A DNA stretch of 48,557 nt from Gemmatimonadota bacterium (GCA_022561145.1 JADFRS010000011.1:1-48557); one strand, 5' to 3'; shown: positions 8,660 to 18,943, numbered from the stretch's first letter. Translations and numbers: made by a program. Notes: a model not told the origin generated them from the sequence alone.

Positions 8660-9246
8660 TCAGCCGAATCAAAGGTACCCTGGTGACGCGCGACCTGGAC
8701 CGCATCGAGGTCGAGACCCCGGGAGGAGTGATCTACGAAGTCGAGGTACCGCTCACCATCCTTCAGCGGCTGCCCTCGCCCCCGGCCGAGGATTTTGAGA
8801 TCCGCACGCTCCAGGTGGTCCGCGAGGATTCGCTGACCTTGTACGGGTTTGCCGAGGAGCATGAGCGAGAGCTCTTCCGCCGATTGCTAGGTGCGACCGG
8901 AGTGGGTCCCAAGGTGGCGCTCGCCATGCTGTCCACGTACGACGCGCCGCGGCTGGCCCAGGCACTCGCCGAGAAGGACCTGGCCGCCCTGACGCAGGTG
9001 AGTGGAGTGGGCAAGAAGAAGGCCGAGCGAATCGCGCTCGAGTTGGCCGACCGTGTGAAGGACCTCGTGGTGGCGGGGGAAGGCGTCACGGCGGGCGGGG
9101 TAGGCTACACCCAGGAGGCGGTGGCCGCGCTGGTCCACCTCGGGTACACTTTCGTGGATGCCGACGCTGCCATACGCCGAGCTCTCGAGCAGGGCGAGCC
9201 GGAGGGACGTGAGGAGTTGATCCGTAAAGCACTGAGCGACGAATGA
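8656..9246 (+). CDS. ruvA: Holliday junction branch migration protein RuvA
   Basis: 196 residues; the tetrameric DNA-binding subunit of the RuvAB branch migration motor. The TTG start overlaps the ruvC stop and gives [20 protein letters not shown], the OB-fold N-terminus. Two helix-hairpin-helix motifs follow ([16 protein letters not shown] and [19 protein letters not shown]), then a flexible linker and the C-terminal RuvB-binding helical domain ([12 protein letters not shown] to the end). The stop overlaps the ATG of ruvB (ATGA). The length is normal for the family. Confidence 0.96.
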   Translation: MISRIKGTLVTRDLDRIEVETPGGVIYEVEVPLTILQRLPSPPAEDFEIRTLQVVREDSLTLYGFAEEHERELFRRLLGATGVGPKVALAMLSTYDAPRLAQALAEKDLAALTQVSGVGKKKAERIALELADRVKDLVVAGEGVTAGGVGYTQEAVAALVHLGYTFVDADAAIRRALEQGEPEGREELIRKALSDE

Positions 9247-10283
9247 CCGGAAAACGCGAGGTCACGACACCCGAGAGACTCGAAGAGGATACGCAGGTCG
9301 AGCCTTCGCTCCGGCCTCAGTGCCTCGACGAATTCATCGGTCAGGAGTGGGTGAGGGAGTCTCTCTCGATCGCGATCGAGGCGGCGCTTCAGCGTCGAGA
9401 CCCACTGGACCACCTGCTATTCCACGGCCCGCCGGGTCTCGGGAAGACGACGCTCGCCAGGCTCATGGCTCGAGAGATGGGCGTGAACATCAAGACCACG
9501 TCCGGGCCCGTGCTGGAGAAGCCCGCCGACTTGGTGGGCATTCTCACCAACCAGCGCGAAGGCGACATCCTCTTCATCGACGAGATCCATCGTCTGAGGC
9601 CGATCATCGAGGAATTCCTCTATCCGGCGATGGAGGACTTCCGTGTCGAGATCCGGTTGGCCGACGGCCCAAAGGCCGAGACCATGACGATGAACATCGA
9701 GCGCTTCACGCTCGTGGGTGCAACGACCCGTTTCGGCCTGCTGACCGCGCCCATGCGGGCCCGCTTCGGCCTCATTCAGCGCCTCAACTTTTATCCTCCC
9801 GACGAACTCGCCGTGATCATTCGCCGGAGTGCGGACGTGCTCGGCATCGAAACGACGGAGGAGGGTGCGGACATCTTGGCGCGACGGGCGAGGGGCACGC
9901 CGAGGGTCGCGAACCGCCTGCTCAGGCGGGTGAGGGACTTCGCGGAAGTTCGGGCCGACGGTGTGATCGACGCGCAGGTGACCAAAGACGCCCTCGACAT
10001 GCTCGACGTCGACGAGTACGGACTTGATGAGATGGATGCGCGGGTGCTCAAGACGCTCATCGAGAAGTTCGAGGGAGGTCCGGTCGGTCTCCAGTCGTTG
10101 GCGGTGGCGTTGGGCGAGGACGTCTCCACCCTCGAGGAGGTCTACGAGCCCTTTCTGATCCAAGAGGGCTTCCTGATGCGTACCACCCGTGGCCGCGTGG
10201 CCACCAACCGAGCGTACAAGCGGTTCGGGTACGCGGTCCCGCCGGCGGATGGAGGGACCGACCAGTCGTCCCTATTCGAGTAG
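9243..10283 (+). CDS. ruvB: Holliday junction branch migration ATPase RuvB
   Basis: 346 residues, hexameric AAA+ motor. The N-terminal [13 protein letters not shown] is typical. Walker [10 protein letters not shown] lies at 62-70, Walker B is [10 protein letters not shown], and sensor 1 is TLVGATTR. The arginine-containing APMRARFG segment and the C-terminal winged helix ([16 protein letters not shown]) are present. Translationally coupled to ruvA. QueA starts 5 bases after the stop, extending the operon. Confidence 0.98.
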   Translation: MTGKREVTTPERLEEDTQVEPSLRPQCLDEFIGQEWVRESLSIAIEAALQRRDPLDHLLFHGPPGLGKTTLARLMAREMGVNIKTTSGPVLEKPADLVGILTNQREGDILFIDEIHRLRPIIEEFLYPAMEDFRVEIRLADGPKAETMTMNIERFTLVGATTRFGLLTAPMRARFGLIQRLNFYPPDELAVIIRRSADVLGIETTEEGADILARRARGTPRVANRLLRRVRDFAEVRADGVIDAQVTKDALDMLDVDEYGLDEMDARVLKTLIEKFEGGPVGLQSLAVALGEDVSTLEEVYEPFLIQEGFLMRTTRGRVATNRAYKRFGYAVPPADGGTDQSSLFE

Positions 10284-10288
10284 ACACC

Positions 10289-11350
10289 GTGGCCGGCGGT
10301 CGGCGCGTTCAAGACTACGAGTACGACCTACCGGGAAATCTGGTGGCGCGCTATCCCGCAGAGGAACGCGACGCCAGCCGCCTGTTGGTCGTGCCCCGGA
10401 ACGGCGGGCCTATTCTCGATCGCCGGTTCAAAGAGCTGCCCTCACTCATGGCACCCGACGACCTATTGGTCGTGAACGACAGCAAGGTGCTGCCTGTCCG
10501 GCTCAAGGGACGAAAGCCCACCGGCGCTCCTGCGGAGATTCTGCTTCTGCGTCCGTTGAGCGGAGAGGACCAGGGCGGAGAGGACTCCCACGTGTGGGAG
10601 GCACTCGTGCGCCCCGGGGGGAAACTCAAGCCTGGGCGGACCGTTACGATAGGCCAGGATCTCGACGTCGAGATCCTGGACTCTTTAGAGGGGGGCGGAC
10701 GTGTGGTCCGCCTCGTGACCGACCTCTCCTTCCCGGACGTGCTCGCACGCTATGGGCACGTGCCCTTGCCTCCCTATCTGGAGCGAGAGGACGAGCCTCT
10801 GGATCGCGAGCGCTACCAGACCGTGTACGCGGATGTGCCGGGGTCGGTCGCGGCTCCGACGGCCGGACTTCACTTCACTACCGGGCTGCTGGCCGAAATC
10901 GAGGCCATGGGGGTAGAGCGGGTATCGGTGACGCTGGACGTCGGGGTAGGCACGTTCCGGCCGGTCGAAGTCGACGATCCCGGGCTACACACCATGCACT
11001 CGGAGCGGTACTGCGTGCCTGAGGCGACGGCCCGGGCCGTGACGAATGCGAAGAGAGATGGAAGGCGGGTGTGGGCGGTGGGCACCACCGTCGTGAGGGT
11101 GCTCGAGAGTGCGGCCGGGGAGAGCGGGGAGGTCGAGTCGCGGGTGGGAAACACGGAATTGTTCATTCGACAGCCGTACGACTTCAGGGTGGTGGACGCG
11201 TTGATCACGAATTTCCACCTTCCCCGCTCGACGCTGATCATGCTGGTCGCGGCGTTCGCTGGGTATGAGCGGACCATGAGCGCGTACGAGGAGGCGATTC
11301 GGTTGGGGTTCAGGTTCTATTCCTACGGCGACAGCATGGCCGTCATCTGA
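10289..11350 (+). CDS. queA: tRNA preQ1(34) S-adenosylmethionine ribosyltransferase-isomerase QueA
   Basis: 353 residues, GTG start. It transfers the ribosyl moiety of SAM to preQ1 in tRNA and isomerises it to epoxyqueuosine. Family blocks: YDLPGNLVARYPAEERDASR at the N-terminus, LLVVNDSKVLPVRLKG, PLPPYLERED, and TAGLHFT. The C-terminal INFHLPRSTL-like block reads TNFHLPRSTLIMLVAAFAG. It sits immediately upstream of tgt, which acts just before QueA in the pathway. No preQ1 synthesis genes (queC-F) are in the window. Confidence 0.97.
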   Translation: MAGGRRVQDYEYDLPGNLVARYPAEERDASRLLVVPRNGGPILDRRFKELPSLMAPDDLLVVNDSKVLPVRLKGRKPTGAPAEILLLRPLSGEDQGGEDSHVWEALVRPGGKLKPGRTVTIGQDLDVEILDSLEGGGRVVRLVTDLSFPDVLARYGHVPLPPYLEREDEPLDRERYQTVYADVPGSVAAPTAGLHFTTGLLAEIEAMGVERVSVTLDVGVGTFRPVEVDDPGLHTMHSERYCVPEATARAVTNAKRDGRRVWAVGTTVVRVLESAAGESGEVESRVGNTELFIRQPYDFRVVDALITNFHLPRSTLIMLVAAFAGYERTMSAYEEAIRLGFRFYSYGDSMAVI

Positions 11351-11383
11351 TGGATCGTTCCTGGATGCGCGGGACGTCGTTGA

Positions 11384-12538
<1,155 letters not shown>

Positions 12539-12556
12539 TGCAGGCGGCGCGGCGGG

Positions 12557-12572
12557 AGGCGACCCTTCGCCT
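12557..12572 (+). terminator. Short hairpin between tgt and yajC
   Basis: Perfect stem AGGCGA / TCGCCT with a CCCT loop, in the 67-bp gap after tgt. No U-run follows, so it is weak evidence for termination. It may only modulate readthrough into yajC. Confidence 0.25.
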
Positions 12573-12605
12573 GAAAGCACTCAACTTTAATGACGGAGCA
12601 ACACA

Positions 12606-12929
12606 TTGATCGAACAGGCGCTGGCGTTCACGGCTGGCCCGAGGGAAGGGGCCAGCGGCTCGATCGTCCTGCTTTTTAATGTCTTTGCGGTCATCGCCAT
12701 TTTCTATTTTCTCCTCATCCGCCCCCAGCGGAAGGAGCAGGAGCGGCACCGGAAGATGATCGGCGCGATCCAGAAGGGGGATGAGATCGTGACCTCCGGT
12801 GGCATCATAGGAACTGTGGTCCGGGCCGAGGAAGACCGCCTGATCATCAAGACGGGTGGTGACACGAAAGTGACCGTGGAGCGGACCAAGGTCTCGCGGA
12901 AACTCGGAGGCGAAGAAGCGAAGGACTGA
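12606..12929 (+). CDS. yajC: Preprotein translocase subunit YajC
   Basis: 107 residues, TTG start with GGAG about 9 bases upstream. One N-terminal membrane helix (VLLFNVFAVIAIFYFLLI) is followed by the hallmark RPQRKEQERHRKM and the soluble domain with GDEIVTSGGIIGTV. An accessory of the SecYEG-SecDF translocon. secD/secF, which often follow yajC, are absent here; def comes next with a 1-base overlap (TGATG). Confidence 0.93.
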   Translation: MIEQALAFTAGPREGASGSIVLLFNVFAVIAIFYFLLIRPQRKEQERHRKMIGAIQKGDEIVTSGGIIGTVVRAEEDRLIIKTGGDTKVTVERTKVSRKLGGEEAKD

Positions 12930-13447
12930 TGGCCATCCGTGAGATCCGCTACCTCGGTGATGAGGTGCTCCGAGTGCCCGGTGAGGCGGTCTCCGAGTTC
13001 GACGACGGTCTCAGGGCACTCGTCAGGGACCTGTTCGAGACCATGTACCACGCAGAGGGAATCGGGCTGGCGGCCCCCCAGATTGGCCTTTCCTTGCGCC
13101 TTTGCGTGCTGGACGTTCAGGACGAAGAGGGTTCCGATGCCGGTCGCCTGGTGCTGGTGAATCCCGAGCTCGTCCGGGCGAGCCGCCAGACGGACAAGTC
13201 GACGGAGGGGTGCCTCAGCCTTCCAGGTCTCGAGGAACTCGTCACCCGTTCCGCCAGGGTAACCGTACGAGCCACGGACCCGGAAGGTGAATCGATCGAG
13301 GTCGAGGCGGACGGCCTGTTGGCGCGCGCTCTCCAACACGAACTCGATCACCTGGATGGGATCCTGTTCATCGATCGAGTCAGCCCGCTAAAGCGCAAGA
13401 TGCTCCTCAAAAAGTGGAAGAAGAGCCAGGAAGAGGATCGCGGATGA
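12929..13447 (+). CDS. def: Peptide deformylase
   Basis: 172 residues. It removes the formyl group from nascent N-formyl-Met. All three metal-site motifs are intact: GIGLAAPQIG, EGCLSLPG and HELDHLDG. The start overlaps the yajC stop by one base. The stop overlaps the ATG of fmt (ATGA), the common def-fmt pairing that couples formylation and deformylation. Confidence 0.97.
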   Translation: MAIREIRYLGDEVLRVPGEAVSEFDDGLRALVRDLFETMYHAEGIGLAAPQIGLSLRLCVLDVQDEEGSDAGRLVLVNPELVRASRQTDKSTEGCLSLPGLEELVTRSARVTVRATDPEGESIEVEADGLLARALQHELDHLDGILFIDRVSPLKRKMLLKKWKKSQEEDRG

Positions 13448-14376
13448 AGGTGCTCTTCTGGGGGACGCCTGACTTCGCGGTCCCTTCCCTGAGAGCCCTG
13501 ACGGAAGAAGGACACGAAGTGGTGGGCGTCGTGACCCAACCCGATCGACCTGCTGGGCGCGGTCGGTCGTTGCGTTCGTCGGCGGTGAAACAGGCGGCCC
13601 TGGCCGACGGCCTCCACGTGCTCGAACCCGAAGGTCCCCACGGTGAAGACTTTCTCGGAGAGATAGGAGCTCTTTCGCCGGACCTTTCCGTGGTGGTGGC
13701 CTACGGCCGCATCCTTCGGCGCGAGGTGCTCGACGCTCCGCCTCGCGGGTCGTTCAACGTTCATGCTTCGCTGCTTCCCGCGCTGCGCGGCGCGGCGCCG
13801 ATCAACTGGGCGATCATCCGGGGCATGCAGTGGACGGGCGTCACGGTCATGCGCATGGTCGAGAAAATGGACGCCGGACCCATCCTCCTTCAGATCGAAG
13901 AGCCGATCGCCTCGGGCGAGACGGCGTCGGACTTGTCCGTCCGGCTCTCCGACGTTGGTGCGCAGGCCCTGATCGAGGCACTGGCCCTCCTGGAAGGTGG
14001 GGCTCTCGAAGAGCGACCCCAGGACGAGCACCTTGCTACCTTCGCTCCCAAGATCGGGCGAGAGACTGCCCGTGTGGATTGGACGGCATCCACCTCCGAG
14101 GTGGCGAACCTGGTCCGGGGCATGGACGCGGTGCCGGGCGCCTGGTCCACCCTCGAATCCCGCCCGGTCAAACTATTCCGCCCCATTCCCGATGACGAGT
14201 CCACCCATGCCGAACCTGGCAGCGTGCTCGAGGCCGACGATTCGGCCGGGCTACGTGTGGCCACTGGCACCGGCGCGGTGCGTTTCAGCGAGGTGCAGCC
14301 GGACGGGAAGGGCCGGATGGCCGCCGCGGCGTGGATCCGGGGACGGGGAGCCATGGTCGGCCAGCGCTTCGAGTGA
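13444..14376 (+). CDS. fmt: Methionyl-tRNA formyltransferase
   Basis: 310 residues; formylates initiator Met-tRNA with 10-formyl-THF. The ATG at 13444 overlaps the def stop and gives the expected MKVLFWGTPDFAVPSLRAL. The catalytic Asn-x-His block is FNVHASLLPALRGAAPINWA, followed by GVTVMRMVEKMDAGPI, which holds the catalytic Asp. The C-terminal OB-like domain starts around residue 205. In-frame sequence upstream of 13444 lies over def and is excluded. Confidence 0.97.
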   Translation: MKVLFWGTPDFAVPSLRALTEEGHEVVGVVTQPDRPAGRGRSLRSSAVKQAALADGLHVLEPEGPHGEDFLGEIGALSPDLSVVVAYGRILRREVLDAPPRGSFNVHASLLPALRGAAPINWAIIRGMQWTGVTVMRMVEKMDAGPILLQIEEPIASGETASDLSVRLSDVGAQALIEALALLEGGALEERPQDEHLATFAPKIGRETARVDWTASTSEVANLVRGMDAVPGAWSTLESRPVKLFRPIPDDESTHAEPGSVLEADDSAGLRVATGTGAVRFSEVQPDGKGRMAAAAWIRGRGAMVGQRFE

Positions 14377-15047
14377 AAGCCCGGCTCCACCTGGTCACCA
14401 ATGACGAGGTGCTCGCGAGGCCGGACTTCGTAGCCGTCGCGTCCGAGGTGATGGAGGTCGGAGGGGTCACCACGGCGCTCCATGTGAGGGGTCCACGCAC
14501 CCGAGGCAGGGACCTGTTCCGCGTCGTTCGCGATCTCGTGTCGGTCCTCGAAGACTCAGCAGCGTCGCTGGTGGTCAACGATCGTGTAGACGTCGCCCTG
14601 GCTCACGGGCTCGAGTGGGTGCACCTAGGGCAGCGGTCGCTTCCGCCAGCAATCGCCCGCGACCTCCTCGGTAGACAGGGGACCCTCGGCGTGTCGGTCC
14701 ACGATGTCGGAGAGGCGCAGCAAGCCGTGGAGGGCGGCGCGGACTACCTGACTGTGGGCGTGATGTTTGCAACTGCCTCACATCCCGGGGGCACGCCCGT
14801 GGGACCATCGCTGGTCGAGACATTACAACGGACCACCCGCCTGCCTCTTGTGGCCATCGGCGGCATCACGCCCGATCGCGTGGAGGCTGCGGTGGCGAGC
14901 GGCGCGTGGGGTATCGCCGTGCTCGATGGTGTGTGGGGGGGGGAGAGCCCAGCGCGGGCGGTGGAGGTATATTTGGCTGCATTGGATCGTGCCGCAGGTG
15001 AATCAACGACGCACGACGACCCCGACAACCGACGGCAGGTGAGATGA
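14373..15047 (+). CDS. ThiE/TenI family protein (probable thiazole tautomerase TenI, or ThiE)
   Basis: 224-residue TIM barrel of the thiamine phosphate synthase family. The GTG at 14373 overlaps the fmt stop. Family landmarks are SLVVNDRVDVALAHG, GVSVHDVGEAQQAVEGGADY, VGVMFATASHPGG and LVAIGGITPDRV. At the ThiE Mg site (normally GQxD) the sequence is VHLGQRSLPPAI, lacking the acidic residue. The SVHDVGEA block resembles TenI, the thiazole tautomerase that acts right after ThiG. Its overlap with thiS and proximity to thiG fit thiazole synthesis. I prefer TenI, but a ThiE role cannot be excluded; no other thiE, thiC or thiD is in the window. Confidence 0.8.
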   Translation: MKARLHLVTNDEVLARPDFVAVASEVMEVGGVTTALHVRGPRTRGRDLFRVVRDLVSVLEDSAASLVVNDRVDVALAHGLEWVHLGQRSLPPAIARDLLGRQGTLGVSVHDVGEAQQAVEGGADYLTVGVMFATASHPGGTPVGPSLVETLQRTTRLPLVAIGGITPDRVEAAVASGAWGIAVLDGVWGGESPARAVEVYLAALDRAAGESTTHDDPDNRRQVR

Positions 15048-15247
15048 TACAGGTTCGACTGAACGGGAAGGATCGTGAGATCGAGGCCGACCTGACCGTG
15101 ATGGATCTGCTCGAGTCGTTGGAACTCAATCCGCACATGGTCGTGGTCGAGTTGAATCGAGAGATCCTCTCCCGAGATGTAATTGCCGATGTACGCGTCG
15201 AGGAGGGCGACCAGGTGGAGGTGGTGCACTTCGTGGGCGGTGGCTGA
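15044..15247 (+). CDS. thiS: Sulfur carrier protein ThiS
   Basis: 67 residues, ubiquitin-like. The ATG overlaps the stop of the ThiE/TenI gene. It begins MIQVRLNGKDREIEADLTV and ends VVHFVGGG. The C-terminal Gly-Gly is adenylylated and thiocarboxylated so that ThiS donates sulfur to ThiG. Length and termination are exactly as expected. No thiF adenylyltransferase is nearby; a MoeB/ThiF elsewhere would be needed. Confidence 0.95.
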   Translation: MIQVRLNGKDREIEADLTVMDLLESLELNPHMVVVELNREILSRDVIADVRVEEGDQVEVVHFVGGG

Positions 15248-15285
15248 GGTTGGGACTATTAATCCGAGAGGGAGCAGGGTGAGCG

Positions 15286-16110
15286 GTGGCGAAGGAAGCG
15301 AAAATCGAAACGCGTGGTAATGAGTCGGATGCGGTGGCGGCCGACCCCATCCGGATCGGGGATCGGGAGTTCGAGTCCCGGCTGATCGTCGGCACGGGGA
15401 AATACTCCGACAACGACGTGATGATGAACGCCATACGCGCCAGCGGCGCAGAGATGGTGACGGTTGCGGTGCGTAGGGTCGATCTGGACCGAACCAAGGA
15501 GGAGGGCATCCTCCACCATCTGGACCCGGACGAGTTCTTCCTGCTGCCCAACACCGCCGGTTGCTATACCGCGGAGGACGCCATACGGTATGCGCGCCTT
15601 GGGCGGGCAGCCGGGTTCAGTGACTGGCTCAAGCTCGAGGTCATCGGCGATGAGGCCACGCTCCTGCCGGACACGCAGGCCACCATCGAGGCGGCGCTCG
15701 TTCTCGTGGAAGAGGGCTTCAAGGTGATGGCATACACCTCTGGTGACGTCGTCACCGCGCTCCGGCTGGAGGACGCGGGATGCGTTGCCGTCATGCCGCT
15801 CGCCAGCCCGATCGGTAGTGGCCTAGGATTGGTAAACCCGTACTTCGTGCGGGAGATCAAGCGCCGCTGCGAAGTGCCGATCATCGTCGATGCCGGCGTG
15901 GGGACGGCGTCCGACGCCTGCATCACAATGGAGCAGGGGGTGGACGGGGTCCTGATGAACACGGCGCTCGCGGCGGCCGATGATCCGGTAGGCATGGCGC
16001 ATGCGATGCGTCTTGCGGTCCGCGCGGGCCGGCTGGCCTACCTTGCCGGCCGCATGCCGGCGCGAGAGATCGCCATTCCCTCATCCCCCACTCGGGGATT
16101 GCTGGACTGA
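15286..16110 (+). CDS. thiG: Thiazole synthase ThiG
   Basis: 274 residues, GTG start after a purine-rich GAGGGAGCAGGGTGA region. It condenses DXP, dehydroglycine and ThiS thiocarboxylate into the thiazole phosphate. Landmarks: LIVGTGKYSDNDVM, FLLPNTAGCYTAEDAI, the Schiff-base lysine in WLKLEVIGD (K116), VMPLASPIGSGLGL and VDAGVGTASDACITMEQG. An unstructured ~20-residue N-terminal extension precedes the barrel, and a later start is possible. It acts with ThiS and probably the TenI-like protein. Confidence 0.97.
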   Translation: MAKEAKIETRGNESDAVAADPIRIGDREFESRLIVGTGKYSDNDVMMNAIRASGAEMVTVAVRRVDLDRTKEEGILHHLDPDEFFLLPNTAGCYTAEDAIRYARLGRAAGFSDWLKLEVIGDEATLLPDTQATIEAALVLVEEGFKVMAYTSGDVVTALRLEDAGCVAVMPLASPIGSGLGLVNPYFVREIKRRCEVPIIVDAGVGTASDACITMEQGVDGVLMNTALAAADDPVGMAHAMRLAVRAGRLAYLAGRMPAREIAIPSSPTRGLLD

Positions 16111-16116
16111 CGAGCC

Positions 16117-17430
16117 GTGGACGTCACAACACCGGGGCGGCGAGCTGCCTACGAGAGCATGCGTGCCGTGAGCCGGGGCAGACGCTTAGACCTGGCGTTT
16201 GCTGAAGCGTCGGACCGGCTCGATCCCCGAGAGCGCCGTTGGGTCCACGAACTGGTCTACGGTGCGGTGCGGCTGAGGGGCCGGCTCGATCATCTGCTGG
16301 ACGCGCAGCTCGATCGTGGCGTCGGCAGCGTTGCCGGCAAGGTGTTGGACGTCCTGAGGATCGGTGCTTACCAGGTGCTCTACATGGGCAGCGTCCCCGG
16401 ATACGCAGCCGTGTCGCAGACGGTGGACCAGGCGCGCGCCGTGGGTGGAAAAGGGGCCGCCGGCTTGGTGAACGCCGTGCTAAGGTCGGTAGCACGAGTT
16501 GGAGACGGTCCAGAGCATTTCCCGGATCCCGAGACGCAGCCCGCCGAGTACCTGTCCACCTGGGGATCGCACCCGCGATGGCTGGTGGACCGATGGCTGG
16601 CGCGATGGAGTGGGATGGACGTCGCCGGACTCGTAGAGGCCAACAACAAGGTGCCACCGCTGTTCGTGAGGCCGTTCGGTGCTTGCCGTGAGCGCGCTGT
16701 GGAGCGCCTCGGCGACCAAGGCATCATTGCGACCAAGGAGCAGTGCGGTGATGTGTGCCTCCGCATTGAATCCGGACACACCCCGGGTGAGGTGCTGAAC
16801 GCGATCTCGGGCGTCATTCAGGATCCGGGGGCGGCGTTGGTGACGGTGTATGCGGCGGTCGAGCCCGGGTCAACTGTGGCCGATCTGTGCGCCGCGCCGG
16901 GAGGGAAGGCGCTCTCCATCGCCGAGGGGGCCCGTTATGTCGTTGCCGCTGATTCATCCATGAGGCGAATGGCCCTGCTCCGCAGCAACGCCGACCGCCT
17001 CGGCCCCGACATTTCCCACCGGGTGGGCCTGGTGGTCGCGGACGCGCGCCGGCCTGCGATTCGTGGGGCCGATGTGATCATGCTCGACGTGCCTTGCACC
17101 GGCACGGGTACGCTACGTCGCCACCCCGATGCGCGTTGGAGGTTGAGCCCGGAGGGGTTGGCAGGCCTGGTCGCGCTACAGGCCGAGATGTTGGAGGCGG
17201 CCAGCGATCTCGTACCCCCGGGGGGGCTATTGGTGTACGCTACATGCAGCCTGGAAGAGGAGGAGAACGCGGCCCAGGTGGAGGCATTCTTGGGTGTTCA
17301 TCCCGAGTTCACCATCGATCCTGGAAATGGGGTCGATAAGAGCCGTCTGGACCGACAGGGGCTATTGAGACTTCTTCCACAGGTGACGGGTTTCGACGGG
17401 GCCTTTGCGGCCCGTTTACGGAGGGCGTGA
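16117..17430 (+). CDS. rsmB: 16S rRNA (cytosine-967 C5)-methyltransferase RsmB
   Basis: 437 residues, GTG start 6 bases after thiG. The N-terminal NusB-like domain (about 5-140: RAAYESMRAV, DPRERRWVHELVYGAVR, LRIGAYQVLYM) is followed by the SAM-dependent methyltransferase domain. That domain has SAM loop DLCAAPGGKALS, the first catalytic-cycle Cys in DVPCTGTGTLRRHPD and the nucleophile Cys in YATCSLEEEEN. The combination of NusB domain and m5C domain identifies RsmB (Fmu/Sun). Confidence 0.95.
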   Translation: MDVTTPGRRAAYESMRAVSRGRRLDLAFAEASDRLDPRERRWVHELVYGAVRLRGRLDHLLDAQLDRGVGSVAGKVLDVLRIGAYQVLYMGSVPGYAAVSQTVDQARAVGGKGAAGLVNAVLRSVARVGDGPEHFPDPETQPAEYLSTWGSHPRWLVDRWLARWSGMDVAGLVEANNKVPPLFVRPFGACRERAVERLGDQGIIATKEQCGDVCLRIESGHTPGEVLNAISGVIQDPGAALVTVYAAVEPGSTVADLCAAPGGKALSIAEGARYVVAADSSMRRMALLRSNADRLGPDISHRVGLVVADARRPAIRGADVIMLDVPCTGTGTLRRHPDARWRLSPEGLAGLVALQAEMLEAASDLVPPGGLLVYATCSLEEEENAAQVEAFLGVHPEFTIDPGNGVDKSRLDRQGLLRLLPQVTGFDGAFAARLRRA

Positions 17431-17437
17431 TGGGTGT

Positions 17438-18298
17438 GTGGCGACATGTAGAATCGGCGGGCATAGCTTGAGGCTCGGCAGCTCGATCCGGCGGCGTCGC
17501 GGCCAGGGTCCTCGTCGGCGCAAGAAGGTCCAGGGTGAGGCCTCCGGGCGCGGCTTCCGCGTCGCGGGGTATGCTGGGTTGCTCGCAACGATCGCCTTGA
17601 TCGGCTTCGCCGGTGGATACCTCGTTTCCACTCGCATTCTGTTTCCGGCGCCGGTCCCCACCGGCGGTCTGGTGGAGGTCCCCGATCTTTGGACTACGGC
17701 CCGTGAGGATGCTCAGTCGCGGCTTCGGCAGTTCGGGTTGGAACTGGGCGCCGTCGACTCCCTTCAGCATCCGACCGCTCCTGCAGGCCAGGTCTTGGGC
17801 CAGGGCCCGCTTCCGGGCCAATTGGCCGTGGCCGGTTCGTACGTGCGGATCACGGTGAGTCTCGGCCCCGAGCAACGACCCGTGCCCGATGTGCGTCAGC
17901 TTCGCGAGGAAGACGCGCGGGAGGTTCTCGAAGGCACGGGCTTCAGCGTTGCGGTCGACACTGCAGAGGCCGACCTGCCTCGTGGCAAAGTCGTCCGGGT
18001 GATTCCCGAGCCGGGCACGGAGGTGAGCCTGCCCGGCGAGATCCGGCTCGTTGTGAGCACTGGCCCGGCCCTAGTCGAGATGCCCCTGGTGCTTGGGCTG
18101 GAGCAGGCCGAGGCCGAGGCCATGTTGGACTCGCTGGGGCTCGTTGTTTCAGAGATCACCACCCGATTCCGCTTCGGCAGGGACCAGGGTCGCGTGGTCG
18201 AACAGGCGCCCCCGCCAGACTCGTTGCTGGACCCCGGATCATTCGTCCAACTGGTAGTGGGGCGTCGCAGCCGGCGTGGCGGAATTGGCAGGAACTAA
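17438..18298 (+). CDS. Membrane-anchored protein with three PASTA domains
   Basis: 286 residues from GTG 17438 (TTG 17405 and TTG 17468 are alternatives; the first overlaps rsmB by 26 bases). A very basic cytoplasmic N-terminus (IRRRRGQGPRRRKK) precedes one membrane helix (about 43-64). Three extracytoplasmic PASTA repeats follow at about 77-143, 147-210 and 211-276, each with the V/MPxL...A...L...G pattern and ending near a TVSLGP- or VVSTGP-type strand. PASTA domains bind muropeptides/lipid II or act as spacers in Ser/Thr kinases and penicillin-binding proteins. There is no kinase or transpeptidase domain here, so it may be an adaptor at the peptidoglycan. The family call is solid and the function is not known. 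Confidence 0.82.
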   Translation: MATCRIGGHSLRLGSSIRRRRGQGPRRRKKVQGEASGRGFRVAGYAGLLATIALIGFAGGYLVSTRILFPAPVPTGGLVEVPDLWTTAREDAQSRLRQFGLELGAVDSLQHPTAPAGQVLGQGPLPGQLAVAGSYVRITVSLGPEQRPVPDVRQLREEDAREVLEGTGFSVAVDTAEADLPRGKVVRVIPEPGTEVSLPGEIRLVVSTGPALVEMPLVLGLEQAEAEAMLDSLGLVVSEITTRFRFGRDQGRVVEQAPPPDSLLDPGSFVQLVVGRRSRRGGIGRN

Positions 18299-18367
18299 GA
18301 GCGTAATGAGTCGTACCAGTACGTGTGTTGAAATCCCCCAACGCCTGACCCAGAGGACACTTCGGAG

Positions 18368-18943
18368 ATGACCACATCCACAACGCGGCGGCGGAGTTCA
18401 AAGCTTCCCTACGTGATTGCCGCCATCGGAGTGGGACTCGTCGTGTTGCTCGCGTGGGTCAACCGTGGCCGACTCCAACCGGTGATGCCTGGGCATCCGG
18501 CGCCGGAATTCGCGGTGCCGGACCTCACGGGAGAGATCTACCGGCTCTCCGACTTCGCCGGGGAAAAAGTGGTGTTATTGAACGTGTGGGCGACGTGGTG
18601 CCTGCCGTGCCGCGAAGAGATGCCGTCCATGGAGCGCCTCTATGCCGAACTCGACAACGAGGACTTCGTGATCCTGGCGGTGAGCATCGATGCGACCTTT
18701 AGCGGCTTCGACATCTTCGGCAGGCCCGGCGGCGACATCCAGACCTTTGCGGACTCGCTCGGCCTCACATTCAAGATGCTCCACAATGTCACAGGCGATA
18801 TCCAGCGGACGTACCAGACGACCGGTGTGCCCGAGACCTTCCTGATCGGGAAGGACGGCCTCATCTACAAGAAGGTGACCGGGGGCACGCTGTGGGACTC
18901 CCCCGCACACCGGGCACTCATTCTGCGCCTTCTGGAGCAGTGA
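18368..18943 (+). CDS. TlpA/ResA-type thiol-disulfide oxidoreductase, membrane anchored
   Basis: 191 residues. One N-terminal membrane anchor (about 14-31) is followed by an AhpC/TSA-thioredoxin fold facing the periplasm. The active site is WATWCLPC (C78, C81) and the cis-proline loop is TTGVPETFLIG. It is typical of reductants for cytochrome c maturation or envelope disulfides; no ccm/ccs genes are adjacent, so the partner is unknown. It is preceded by a 69-bp gap that may hold a promoter I cannot define. The stop overlaps the GTG of the YbbR gene. Confidence 0.9.
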   Translation: MTTSTTRRRSSKLPYVIAAIGVGLVVLLAWVNRGRLQPVMPGHPAPEFAVPDLTGEIYRLSDFAGEKVVLLNVWATWCLPCREEMPSMERLYAELDNEDFVILAVSIDATFSGFDIFGRPGGDIQTFADSLGLTFKMLHNVTGDIQRTYQTTGVPETFLIGKDGLIYKKVTGGTLWDSPAHRALILRLLEQ

